NCBI GenBank assembly: GCA_033063855.1
Contig: CP093830.1
Span: forward strand, 16,988,854-17,052,853
Reading direction: 5' to 3'
Origin: Smittia aterrima
Lineage: Eukaryota > Arthropoda > Insecta > Diptera > Chironomidae
Length of the DNA: 64,000 nt
In this document: one piece after another, positions 48,378 through 59,279 of the stretch
How the letters are laid out: each line of letters starts with the position of its first letter
How positions within the stretch are numbered: position 1 is the first letter of the stretch
Notes under the pieces: model-generated
Database searches by the model: none
Seen by the model: only the letters and a program-made list of their open reading frames with translations
What the model was told of the DNA's origin: nothing
Program-made: the position numbers and the translations under genes

Positions 48378-50122
48378 TTGAACTTTTTTTCTTATCCTTT
48401 TTGCAAATTTGATTTTCTTTTATTCCAACTGATTTTTTCCTTTTCTCAATTTTATTTTTCCAACCACTTCGTTTCACAACTGAATTCAAACTGAAGTCCT
48501 TTGGTCAAAGCTCGAAGTGCTTAGCAGCTTTGTTTGGTCATTTGCATGTCGGAATGGAAGTGAAAGGGACCGAGCTGTTACTTCCCTCTCGCTCGGCTTC
48601 TCCATCGCAACGAGACGAGGAAACAACGCAACTGAAATGTTTTATTTCCCCCCACAAGTTAAACAAGAAGCTTCGTTTATTCCATTCTGATTTGCGGCTT
48701 TCCTCATTGATCCTTCGGGACAGTTCAAGCGGCGATGAGTTTGTAGGAAATTATAAATTTTTAATGAACTTTGTCGAGTTGAGATTTTTTTACGCGAATC
48801 ATTCTGCAATTAGGAAGCTTTTGATTGTCATATCTGACAGTGACTAAGCGATGACAGAAATCAGTTATTCAGAGCTTTCAAGTAATTTATGCTTTGAATG
48901 CAGGTCAAGAAGTTTAAAAATTCTTAATATCGATTTTCATTTGACCAACGAGAAATTAGATCAAAGATATTTCTGGAAATCTAGATTTTCTAAGAGCACA
49001 CGAAAGCTTTGAAGGTTTCGACATTTACAACCAATTGAGATCGCGACTTAATGTGAATAAAATTGTCCTGGTTTTCGATTGAAGGTCCTTTCAAGTTCTT
49101 TTGATTTAACGTTGAGTTCCGGACGGTCATTATAATTTATCGCGTGATATTCCGCGTAGGTGTTTGTCGGAAGGTTTTTTCCTTCGGTGACAAATCATCG
49201 AGCGAATCAAGCGCATCGCGAGGGTTAAAAGTTTCCTTCCTCCCTTCGAAAACGTTGATCGCGATTTAGTCGATTGAACACACTGTCGACGAGATAAAAA
49301 TAGGGAAACATGAAGTTTGAAAACAAAAACCTTTGACACGTTGCCGCTTTAATCACGACGTGTTTGCTACTCAATTATTTTAATTTCGTTAATCGAAGTT
49401 TTGTTCCCTTAATCATGAGGAAACATTATCGATTCACCTAATGCTTCTGTCAAAATAACGAGCTGACTGTTCCTCTTTGAAAGTTTGGGTTAGTGACCGA
49501 AATATCGTGTCCATTGGTTGAATTAAATATTCATATTGATTTTCACGTTTTAGGCTTGAAATTTCCATAAACTCAAGCTTATGCGGTCAAAAGCTTGCTC
49601 GGCAAAGCCTCAACGCCCAAACAAGAATAGTTTCGATGACGACGAATTACTGAGCATGGGAAAATTTCCATATTCTCACCCAAAAGCTCCGTCGTGTGAT
49701 TTGTTAAGCTCTCTTTATCAGAATTCAACAATCAAGCGCTTGATTGCGGTGTTCTCGACTTATTTGAATCATACGATCCTTGGACATGCGAATGTGATTC
49801 GAAAGAAAAGTGAAATTCTACTTTTATCAGTTTCGTTTCTTCATGGAAAGTTCAAATCAACCTTCGTGCTGAGACAACTCATTTATTTTACTTGGAAATC
49901 TTTCGAGCGATAAAATTAATAAATAATTGTTTTCGAGGAATTATTTTTGTTAGTTCAACAAGTCTCGATGAATGGACGAAAAGCCCTTTAATACTTTTAA
50001 TCAAAATGAAACTGATTTGCTAAGACCGTGACTTTGAACTTAATAAAATTTCTTATCAGCTAAATGTTTTCATATTAATTTTTCAGTGAACTCTGAGCAG
50101 TCAACAAGTGCACATCTTAAAA
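48378..50122. other. Divergent intergenic region, tetraspanin/CYP4
   Basis: About 1.7 kb. Open frames at 48530 (105 codons) and 49581 (110 codons) have no recognisable domain or composition typical of this genome's proteins. Nothing else seen. Confidence 0.5.
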
Positions 50123-51669
50123 ATGTTTCTGTTCCTTCTTGTGATATTAGTCCTCGCTTATTACGCTTGGTACCAAAACAAATACAGTCGAAGAGATGAG
50201 ATCTTAAAGCAGACTCCATCGCCGAAGAAATATCCGATAATCCACAATCTTCCAACGTTTTACAATAAAAACAATATCGAGAGATTTGATGTGACGGAAG
50301 AGTTAGCAAACATCCTCGGCTCAGTATACCACATCACTTTCCATCCTTTTGATAAAGTCACTTTTATGATTTCGGATGCTAAAGTTGCCGAAGGAATTTT
50401 ATCAAGTCCAAACTTTATCGATAAAAGTGATGATTACGAATTGATTAAAACTTGGTTGGGAACAGGTTTGCTCACATCAACCGGCGAGAAGTGGCATAAG
50501 AGAAGGAAGATTTTAACTCCATCGTTTCACTTTCAAATCCTTGAAAAGTTTGTTGACATCATGGATGAACACGGAAAAGTTTTGATAGCTAAACTCGAGA
50601 AGTTGAATGGACAAGAAACTGATATTTTCCCGTTGGCAAATCTTTACGCTTTGGATGTTATCTGCGGTTCGTTGAACACGAGGAATTATTTATAAAATGA
50701 TAAGAAAATCTATTTTCAGAATGTGCGATGGGACTTAAAATGAACGCACAAAACAAAGATAGCGAATACGTGAAAGCTGTGAAAGAAATTTCGCAAATTA
50801 TATTCGAAAGATTCTTCGATCCATTGCTACAAATTGATTTCCTTTACAAATTCACGGAAATGTTCAAGAGAGAGCAGAAAGCTCTCGGAATACTTCATGG
50901 ATTCACAGACAAGGTCATAAAGACAAGACGCGAAGAACTCATCAATCAAAGTCCTAACGAAGACTCGAATGAAAGCTCAGGAATCAAAAAGAAAATGGCT
51001 TTGCTCGATCTTCTTCTTCAAGCGACGATTGACGATAAACCTTTGACTAACATGGATATTCGTGAGGAAGTCGACACGTTCATGTTTGAAGGGCACGATA
51101 CGACAACGTCTGGGATTTCATTCTGTTTGTATAACATCGCCAAATATCCTGAAGTTCAAAAGAAAATATTCAAAGAGATTCAAGATCAAATTGGAACCGA
51201 CGATGCGCCTCTAACCACGAACAGTCTCAGCAAGCTTCATTATCTCGAGCTTGTGATCAAGGAAAGTCTTCGCTTGTACCCTTCAGTTCCGTATATGGCA
51301 AGAAAGTTCAAGAAAGAAGTGACGATTGCCGGTTACACTTTCCCTAAAGAAAGCAACGCAGTCATCTCTCCTTACTTAATGGGCCGTGATCCAAAACTCT
51401 TCTCTGATCCACTTCGATTTGATCCTTATCGATTCGATGTAGAAACGACTAAAGACAAAACGAATCCTTACGCTTACATTCCGTTCTCAGCTGGACCAAG
51501 AAACTGCGTTGGACAGAAATTCGCTCTTTACGAACTAAAATCAATCATTTGTAAGGTCGTCAAGAACTTTGAGCTTTCTCTTCCAAAAGGCAAAGAGGAA
51601 ATTAAGATTTTCGGTGATTTGATCCTCAAAGCTGCGGACGGAGTTGTTTTGAAAATCAACAAACGTTGA
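50123..51669 (+). CDS. Cytochrome P450, CYP4 family
   Basis: ER membrane monooxygenase; CYP4 enzymes oxidise fatty acids, hydrocarbons, hormones or xenobiotics. Exons 50123-50666 and 50720-51669 give 497 residues. An N-terminal membrane anchor (MFLFLLVILVLAYYAW) is followed by a basic-proline hinge. The oxygen-binding helix is EGHDTTTSG (305-313), the ExxR is ESLR (363-366), FDPYRFD replaces the PERF motif, and the haem site is FSAGPRNCVGQKFA with Cys444. The join gives DVICECAMG, matching the CYP4 DIICETAMG motif, although the donor is GTTCGT. EEVDTFMFEGHDTT is the CYP4 signature. Poly(A) signal 51692-51697. Confidence 0.93.
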
Positions 51670-52847
51670 ATTCTTTATTTTAAGTGAAAATAATAAAAGA
51701 AACTTGAAATATTATCTTCGCTTTTACATGGAAAGTCCACTTTGAGTCATAAGAGACGACTTGTCGTAAAGATCTCGCGAACGATAAAACTAACAAATCG
51801 TTTCTTGAGGGAACTAACTTTTTGGCTTTTTTCGCCGGTAAGATTAATTATTCTTTGTGTATTTTAGCTTCCGAAGCGAAGGCTAAAGCTTGTTTCAAGG
51901 TTGAAAGCTCTTGATTCAAAGAAACTTTCATTTTTCTAAGAAAACTAAGAAATTTATGAATTCAATAAGTTCACTGCACTTGCGCTTCTTCTTCTTAACC
52001 GTCAACTAAATAAATCATTGTGAATCGTGCTTCTAATTAAGCGATCAATAAAAAGCTTTGGTCTTTGAACTCAACTTGGCAAAGCTTTCGAAAACAAGTT
52101 CGTGCCTAAACAATTGAGGATGTAAGTGCAGGAAGTTGAGAAATTCATTCAAAAGCGGCTTTCACTTGTCACTTCACGTCAAGAACTTCACTCAAGTGGC
52201 AAGCGAGGAAAGGAAGCAACACGAACGTCCAAGAGTTTAACGAACTCGAGAGCTTTTCATGATGTCTCGCCCGCAATTTCACTTTCTCTCGTAAAGCTTG
52301 CGATGGAAGGAAATATTAAATTTCTTTTTAGAATAAATTTGAATAAATGAAATGAAATCGTTAATTAAGAATTTATTCGTTGCCACAACACAAACTTCAA
52401 GTGGCACGAGATTCCATGTAATTATCGAATTTTCTTTCGACGAATACGATTTCAATGAAAACGCTGACGTAACGAAATGATTTTATGTGTCGACGAATGA
52501 TTTTGAAGACTCGCATGTCACTCGTAATTTCTCCAATTTGGAAGCTCAAGTATCGCTCTCGTTAAAGAAAATAAATTAGAGCGAGTTAAATTCGATTAGT
52601 TCCGCTAAATTATAAATTATAGATTCAATCAAATGAGGAGCTCAGAAGTTTTGAAACGAATTTGTTTGAGATTTCTCGGTTACTGAATTTATGAATTAAT
52701 CAGTCTCGTTCTCATCTCATTTATAAACAATCTTATCTACACAATGGAAATTCCATTATGGAGTGAGCTACAAAGAGCGAACTCTCACATGAGTTGTCTC
52801 TCAAACATTTCTCATTAATCTTAGTTTAGTCGCTCGAGTGATTAAAC
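51670..52847. other. Intergenic, nothing recognised
   Basis: CYP4 3' UTR and the upstream region of the first nuclease gene. TATAAA at 52722-52727 is a possible promoter word. No gene recognised. Confidence 0.5.
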
Positions 52848-54160
52848 ATGGATTTGTCAGTAATTTTCATTATTTTCTCGGTAATTCCGGGAATTCTGAG
52901 CCGTAAGTAAAAATATTTCAATGTTAGACAGAGTTTAATAACAAAATCTTTTGTCAGAGTGTTCAATTGATATCAGAACTGACTTGAATCGAACTGGAAC
53001 AGTGAAAGAACCTTTGTTTCTCAAATATTCAGGAAATGAATATAAATTGATGATTCCAGAGGAAGGAATCCTTAAATTCAAAAGCAGAGGCAACACGGCA
53101 GTCATTGCATGTACATCAGACCAGAAACCGAACTACTTGACTTTCAGTGAGTTTAATAAACCTTTGTGACGTCATCATTGACGTCAAAAATATTTTTCTA
53201 AAATTTGTGAACTTTTCAGACAACAAATCAAGTTCAACAATTTCTTGTTCGAGTGGAAAAGTCTTCAACATTGACAACAACCCACAAACAATCGGAGACT
53301 TCAACCAATGCAATTCTGTGATAACTGGAAGTGTTCAGAATCCAAATTTGAAGTGCAGTGATAATGGAATTTTGATTTACATCGGATTCCAGTTGAGTGC
53401 AGGTCGTGGCTTCGTGAAATTGTTTGACGTTTGTTACAACAAAAGAACGGGATCTGCGATCTACACGAAGCATGTCATTCCAGGGAAAACGATTAAAGGT
53501 GCAATGAAGAGCAACACAAGACCTGGTAGTTTCAAAGCAACAGAAGTTCCAAGTAAATTCAATCCAGCAAAGTCGTTTACGAAAGCAAATCAACTTCGAC
53601 GATTACAAGAAATTTTTGGCGTTGACAGAGCAAAAGAACTTTTAGATCAAACTTATCTTGCGCGGGGACATCTCGCTCCTGACGGTGACTTCATTTTCGT
53701 TTCGTGGCAATACACAACTTATTACTACATCAACACAGTTCCCCAATGGCAATCAATCAACAACGCAAACTGGAAACACGTCGAGAGCATTCTAAGATTG
53801 AAAGCCGATAAACTCAAAAGTGATTTAAAAATATTCACGGGAGGCTTCGGAGTTTTAACTCTTGAAGGCCAGAGAATAACTTTGGAATCAGATGGAATTG
53901 AAGTTCCCGAATGGACTTGGAAAATTGCACACGACTCTGCTTCAGACTCAGGAATTGCTTTCGTTACTTACAATAATCCATTCGCCACTCAAGCTCCTGA
54001 GCCACTTTGCGTCGATGTTTGCAACGAGAATGATTGGGATTGGAAGGAAAGACGAACCTTAACGAAAGGTTTCACAATTTGTTGTAAAGTTTTGGATTTC
54101 ATGAACGCAGTGCCAACAGTGCCAAGCGAAGCAAAATCATCTAAAGTTTTAAAAAAATAA
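52848..54160 (+). CDS. Secreted DNA/RNA non-specific endonuclease, copy 1
   Basis: Insect secreted nuclease of the Endonuclease_NS family, which cleaves DNA and often dsRNA outside the cell (gut, saliva or haemolymph). Exons 52848-52902, 52958-53146 and 53220-54160 give 394 residues. A signal peptide (MDLSVIFIIFSVIPGILS) precedes an N-terminal Cys-containing domain (CSIDIRTDLNRTG...). The catalytic segment is YLARGHLAPDGDFIF with the general-base His in RGH, followed by YYINTVPQWQSINNANW with the metal-binding Asn. C-terminal Cys residues (CVDVC, ICCKV) are conserved in copy 2. Its second intron is absent from copy 2. A tRNA-Ser gene follows 215 bases later. Confidence 0.9.
53167..53186 (+). 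promoter_or_regulatory. Two CRE-type palindromes in an intron
   Basis: TGACGTCA occurs at 53167-53174 and again at 53179-53186, within the 73-bp second intron of nuclease copy 1. The word is the full cAMP-response/CREB-ATF site. A role is possible but unproven. Confidence 0.4.
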
Positions 54161-54375
54161 AAATGACTCAGATATTCAATCTTATCGCGCCAGACTAAAA
54201 AAACTTACTCTAGTTAAGTAAATGACTAAAGAGCGAAACGTGACTTGGTGTTATCAGTCTGTTATATTTATTTTTAAAAATGCTGCTATGGCGATTTTAC
54301 GTTTTCTTGCGGTCGAGTCAGCTTGAATGGAAAATGTTATTGACTTACTGCGAGTTAAACTTCAATCAACTATTG

Positions 54376-54456
54376 GTCAAGGTGTCCGAGTGGTTAAGGA
54401 GATAGACTTGAAATCTATTGGGTTTTCCCGCGCAGGTTCGAATCCTGTCCTTGACG
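54376..54456 (+). tRNA. tRNA-Ser (anticodon TGA), copy A
   Basis: Acceptor stem GTCAAGG/CCTTGAC, box A TGTCCGAGTGG, anticodon loop CT-TGA-AA on stem ATAGA/TCTAT, a long type-II variable arm (GGGTTTTCCC) and box B GGTTCGAATCC, then discriminator G. T-rich terminator (ATTTTTCTTTTTTC) follows. It reads UCA/UCN codons. Confidence 0.96.
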
Positions 54457-54758
54457 ACCATTTATTTTTCTTTTTTCTTAAAGAAATAGTTTTTTTTTAT
54501 TAAAATGCACTGAAAAGAGAAACTGAAAACGATTAACGATTGTTCGCAAGACACATTAGTTAAAATGTAACGGTTGATAGAATTATTGGAATTGATTATC
54601 AGTTTGTTTACTTCTTAATAAATGAGGTCATTCTCATGAGAGAATTCTCATGTCAGCTCATGCGAGATCAGAGACGTGCGAAAAATCACAATATTCACCC
54701 ATTAAAAAGTAGAAAATGAAAGCAAAACCGCGATGCGCAACCCCCGCATCCACATCGC

Positions 54759-54766
54759 TATAAAAA
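54759..54766 (+). promoter_or_regulatory. TATA box upstream of nuclease copy 2
   Basis: TATAAAAA, 57 bases before the ATG at 54823; this fits a short 5' UTR. Confidence 0.45.
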
Positions 54767-54822
54767 TGAGATGTTTCGAATCATTCTCAATATTCTTAGT
54801 TCAGTTGCTCAAGTGATTAAGC

Positions 54823-56142
54823 ATGGATTGGTCAGTAATTCTCTTAATTTTCTTGTTTATTTCGAGAATTCAGAGTCGTAAGTAAAGATATTTCAAAGAT
54901 GAAAGTTTTAAACAAAATCTTTTTTTGCCAGAATGTTCAATTAACATCAAAACTGACTTGAATCGATCTGGATCTCTAGGCGAACCTTTGTTTGTCAAAA
55001 AAGATGGAAACAAATATAAATTGAAGATTCCAGAAAATGGAATCTTAGAATTCGAGAATAATGAAACAGTTTTCGTCGAATGCACATCAGACAAGAAACC
55101 AAATTTCTTAAAATTTACAACAAACAAATCAAGCGCAGAAATTTCATGTAACAAAGGAAAAAAATTCATATTCGAAACGAAGATTTTGACAGTTACTGAG
55201 CAAACCTTCAGCTGCAACAGTAAAATAACAGGAAATACTAAAAAACATTTAAATGACCGGCCATGCGGAGATAGTGGAACCAGGATTCACATTGGATTTC
55301 AGTTAAATGGAGGTCGTGGTTTCGTGGACTTGATAGAAGTTTGTTACAATATGGAAAGGGGATCAACGATCTACGCAGAGCATGTTATTCGAGGAAAAAC
55401 GATCGACAATAAAATGACTAATCAAGAAAAATCAAGCTATTTCAAAAAAGACGAGATTTCAAACACATTAGATCCAATGACCGCGTTTACGAAAAAAAGT
55501 CAAACTCAACGATTTCCCTTTATAACTGCTACAACAGGTTTTCTCGAGAAGGGACACCTCGCTCCTGCTGCCGATTTTATTTTCGGTTCATGGCAACACT
55601 CGACTAATTATTTCATCAATACAGTTCCACAATGGCAATCGATCAACAACGGAAACTGGAGATGTCTTGAGGGTAAACTGAGAACAAAAGCTGGTCAACT
55701 CAAAAAAGATTTGAATATCATCACTGGTGGCTACGAAGTTTTGTTTCTTGAAGGTAAAAGTATGTCTTTAGAAAATGATGCAATTGATGTTCCCAAATGG
55801 ACTTGGAAAATTGCTGTTGATCCTACTTCTGATTCAGGAATTGTTTTCGTTACTTACAATAATCCTTTGGCAACCCAAGCTCCAGAGTCACTTTGCATTG
55901 ACATTTGCAATAAAAACGGTTGGCTTTGGGAGAGTCGAAATGTATTAAGGAAAGTTTTAACAATTTGTTGTGAAGTTTCGGATTTCAAGAGAAAAGTGCC
56001 AACACTAGAAATACAAACAAACGTATCAAGAATTTTAAAAGGACCAACTCCAGCAACTCAAGGCACTTTCGGGGAAGATGAATCAGCTTGCAATGACGAG
56101 ACAACAATTAGACCAAATGTTAAGCGTAATCGTGGGAATTGA
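54823..56142 (+). CDS. Secreted DNA/RNA non-specific endonuclease, copy 2
   Basis: Tandem paralog of copy 1. Exons 54823-54877 and 54932-56142 give 421 residues. Signal peptide MDWSVILLIFLFISRIQS; mature start CSINIKTDLNRSG matches copy 1. The catalytic segment is EKGHLAPAADFIF: the GH is kept but the preceding Arg of copy 1 (ARGH) is Lys here, an unusual change next to the general base. The metal-site segment YFINTVPQWQSINNGNW is intact. Residues 80-81 span the place of copy 1's second intron without interruption. The C-terminus is about 27 residues longer, Thr/Pro/Asn-rich (EDESACNDETTIRPN). Followed 223 bases later by an identical tRNA-Ser, so gene and tRNA were probably duplicated together. 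Confidence 0.9.
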
Positions 56143-56365
56143 ATCTTCATGCTTCAATTTTATATCGAAAAGCGAGATAACTGAAAATCGAATTATTGTC
56201 TAAAATTTAAAAATAAAAATGATCAGTACGAATTGATTAATATTATGGTTACCAGTTTTGTTTAATTTACATTTATGTTTACAACAAAAGCTGTCACGAC
56301 AGTTTTATATTTTGTCGTTGTCGACTTATTAAGTTATTGTGAGTTTCAGATTCAATCAATTATTA

Positions 56366-56446
56366 GTCAAGGTGTCCGAGTGGTTAAGGAGATAGACTTG
56401 AAATCTATTGGGTTTTCCCGCGCAGGTTCGAATCCTGTCCTTGACG
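56366..56446 (+). tRNA. tRNA-Ser (anticodon TGA), copy B
   Basis: Identical in all 81 bases to the tRNA at 54376. The 5' flank TTCAATCAATTATTA is also nearly the same. T-run terminator CTTTTTTCTTTTT follows. Confidence 0.96.
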
Positions 56447-56746
56447 ATCTTTTTTCTTTTTATTCAAATATTTTTTTTGGAGAGAGCTTTCATTCATTTC
56501 CGAAAATAAATTTCATTTTATTTGCAACTGAGAGCAAGAGAGAAATTAGGTTGCGAACGCATCAAGTCAGTAAAAACGCGCCCATGTCAATTCCCCCGTT
56601 CGATCATAAAAGTAATTTCATTGAGATTTGACGGAGAGCTTTTAAAATGAAATGGTCAGTCGAGTCTATCGTTGCAGACTAAACAGTCGCAACTCATGGA
56701 AAGGTCTTCAAGTAGTCAAAACCTTTTGACAGAGCGACCCGTGAAA

Positions 56747-58747
56747 ATGTGGAAAAGTGAGAAAATCAATTAAAAACTTAGAAAGTGTGCAATTTGCAAG
56801 TTTGTTTCAGGAACTTTTAACGCTTTTTCATGTTATGCTGAAGACAGCTCAATTCATTCCTTGAAATACATCGGAAAGAAAGATTTGAATTGGTTTGAAA
56901 GGTTGTGGGAGATTGCTAAAGTTTTGAGGAAATTTGTTTCATAAATCTTAATTGCAGATTGTTCTGGCTTTCTGCTTTTCTAATTTCATTGAGTGCGTGC
57001 TCTTACTTGATTCATCAAACTTACCAGAAGTGGGATCGTGATCCAGTTCTTGTCACTTTCAACGAACGAGCGACTCCAGCGTGGAAGGTTCGAGTTATTA
57101 AACATTATCAGTAAACTAACTTTTATTTCTTTTGCAAAGATCCCATTTCCAGCAGTCACAATCTGTCCAGAATCAAAATTTGAAGTTGAAAAGTTTGACA
57201 TCAAGAAAGTCATCGAGCAACAAGAAAAAGATTTGAAGATTTCACAAGAAGACTTTTTCTCAATTTCTTCGCTTTATCGGATCTGCGACAATATTCTCTT
57301 CGAGTTTATGTATTACAAGACACCACCATCTGATTCTTCGTATGAAATCGCTGACGTTCTCGATAAAATTTCTGTTAAATTCGCTGACAAGAGCGAAGTT
57401 TGCACAGAAAATTATCATTGCGTAAACTTCGACGATAGCTTCCATAAAATAATTACTGATGAGGGAGTTTGTTACGTGTACAACATGTTGAACTCTGATG
57501 ACATGTACAAGAAGACAATGAGTCCAACATTAGCCTATCCGAGACACAACGAGACATCGAGTTGGTCGACCTTTGGTTACAAAGACATGAACTTATCGTC
57601 TTACCCGAAAAGAATTCTTGGCTCAGGAAAAGTTGCTGGAATGAAAATTAAATTGAAGGTTCACAAGAAAAACATTTCGTACGCTTGTAAAGGAGCTGCA
57701 AATGGTTTTAGACTTTCGCTTCACACTCCAGAGGAAATGCCACGGTAACTTGCGTGTTTCTCTTTTAATTATTCAGTTCATTGTTTTATTGCAAAACGCA
57801 GGCCGTCGTCGCAGTACATCAGAATTCCCTTTAATGCTGAAACTTTGATAACTATAAAGCCTCGTGGAATGACAACGTCTGAGAGCCTCAAACAATACGA
57901 ACCGAAGAAGAGGCAATGTTACTTTGAGGGTGAGAAGAAACTGAACTTCTTTCATATTTACACGCAGTCGAACTGTCAAATGGAATGTTTCGCCAGTGAG
58001 AGACCTTTAAAGAAACTTAAGAATATTTTTAAAGTTATATTTATTTGAAAGATTTCACTTACAATCGCATCCGATGCGTTAAGTTCTCGTCACCTCATGA
58101 AGCTGGGACACCGATTTGTAGTCACATGGACGTCAAATGGCTGAACTTTCTTCAAAAGAAAATGGTTCTTGAGGAGCTTGAAAGTGAAATTCTTGAATGG
58201 ACTCGAAATATAAGAAAAGACAACGAATCTGATGAAGAAGAAAATCGAGATGAAAATGGGTTTAGCAAATGCGATTGCCTTCCTTCGTGTTCATCGATCG
58301 ACTACGACTCTGAAATTTCACAGACTTTCCTGAACTTTAACGAATATTTAGAAACTGCAGTCTATGAAGACAAAATAGAAGAAATGGAGTTAAGAAAGAA
58401 AATTCTTTTGTGCGATAGTTGGTCAACTTTATTTTATCATTCTCAGACACGAGCATGCTTTCATTACAATTGTGATCAGGGAACAACAATTTATCGAATC
58501 AAAACGATCAGAACTTTATGGATGGACGAACTTTCTTTCAAGTTGTGGAGGTTTCGCAAAAAAAAAACTTTAATTTTTTTAGTTACTAAATATTATTTTT
58601 TAAGGTTTTCTCGGCTTGTTGATGGGAGGATCGCTACTTTCACTCGTGGAAATATTTTATCATTTAGTGCTCAAAAGGATGGCAAAAAGAAATATTTTAG
58701 AAATGAAGATGTTTCCTAAAATAAGTTTAGGCCCAAAATCGAGATGA
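56747..58747 (+). CDS. Pickpocket (DEG/ENaC) sodium channel subunit
   Basis: Epithelial-type cation channel subunit; insect pickpockets act in chemosensation, mechanosensation and fluid transport. Exons 56747-56756, 56811-56901, 56958-57087, 57140-57744, 57802-57995, 58052-58388, 58447-58550 and 58605-58747 give 537 residues. The N-terminus CYAEDSSIHSLKYIG precedes TM1 (LFWLSAFLISLSACSYLIH), then IPFPAVTICPE and a Cys-rich ectodomain (YTQSNCQMECFA, RIRCVKF, CDCLPSCSSIDYD). The end has IESKRSELYGWTNFLSSCGG, the degenerin gate/selectivity region, and TM2 FLGLLMGGSLLSLVEIFYH. The last two joins were chosen because they restore this family C-terminus; reading straight through does not. Four of seven donors start GTT. 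The paralog cannot be named. Confidence 0.85.
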
Positions 58748-58796
58748 ATTTTTTTTAAATGAAATTTAAGATTGCAAAAAAATGGTTTTTTAATTA

Positions 58797-58877
58797 CGTC
58801 AAGGACAGGATTCGAACCTGCGCGGGAAAACCCAATAGATTAGCAGTCTATCTCCTTAACCACTCGGACACCTTGAC
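58797..58877 (-). tRNA. tRNA-Ser (anticodon GCT) on a tRNA-Ser(TGA) body
   Basis: Same 81-base gene as copies A and B except for three bases: the anticodon loop is CT-GCT-AA instead of CT-TGA-AA. Stems, variable arm and A/B boxes are intact, so it should be transcribed and charged with Ser, and would read AGC/AGU. Its 5' flank (58878-58990) is related to those of copies A and B. A T-run terminator lies downstream on the minus strand (the A-run at about 58775-58781). Confidence 0.93.
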
Positions 58878-59279
58878 TAATAATTGATTGAAGTTAAACT
58901 CACGATAACTTAATAAGAATTTCCATTTAAACTGACTCAACCGCATCAAAAAAAACAAAATTGTCGTGACCAAGTTTGTTGCAAAAATATCAAACTGATA
59001 AGAGTTCCATTGAAACATCTTTCAATTAAAATGGGAATGAAATGAGGGTGGCTTTAGAGTCTCTTGGCTCTTATTCCTAAAGGTTAATCGTAATGCAATT
59101 TGATTCGTTTCGAGATCAATGCCCTCAGACCAAACAAAACTTTTGGTTGAAGGGAGATGAACAGTTTTTTCATCCTTCCGTCTCTTTCTTCAATCTAAAC
59201 ACTCGCAGCTTTTTCATTCGAACAAAAATAATTTTTTTACTTTAATTTTCGCGGATATTAAACAAGATTAAGTGGTAAA
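58878..59279. other. tRNA 5' flank and BTB gene promoter region
   Basis: 58878-58990 (minus strand) is homologous to the 100 bases upstream of the other two tRNA-Ser genes (AACTTCAATCAATTATTA, GTCACGACA, GAGTCAG). The remainder precedes the BTB gene; no TATA box seen. Confidence 0.6.

Noticed and set aside
48530..48847. 105-codon frame upstream of the tetraspanin
   Set aside because: No domain, no promoter or splice support; composition unlike the real genes here.
57038..57139. Continuous reading MIQFLSLSTNER... into the pickpocket ectodomain
   Set aside because: It reads through an intron; joining 57087 to 57140 gives the family motif WKIPFPAVTICPE instead.
58389..58719. Continuous frame ending the pickpocket protein at 58719
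   Set aside because: Contains no TM2; splicing 58388/58447 and 58550/58605 restores ELYGWTNFLSSCGGFLGLLMG-like family sequence.
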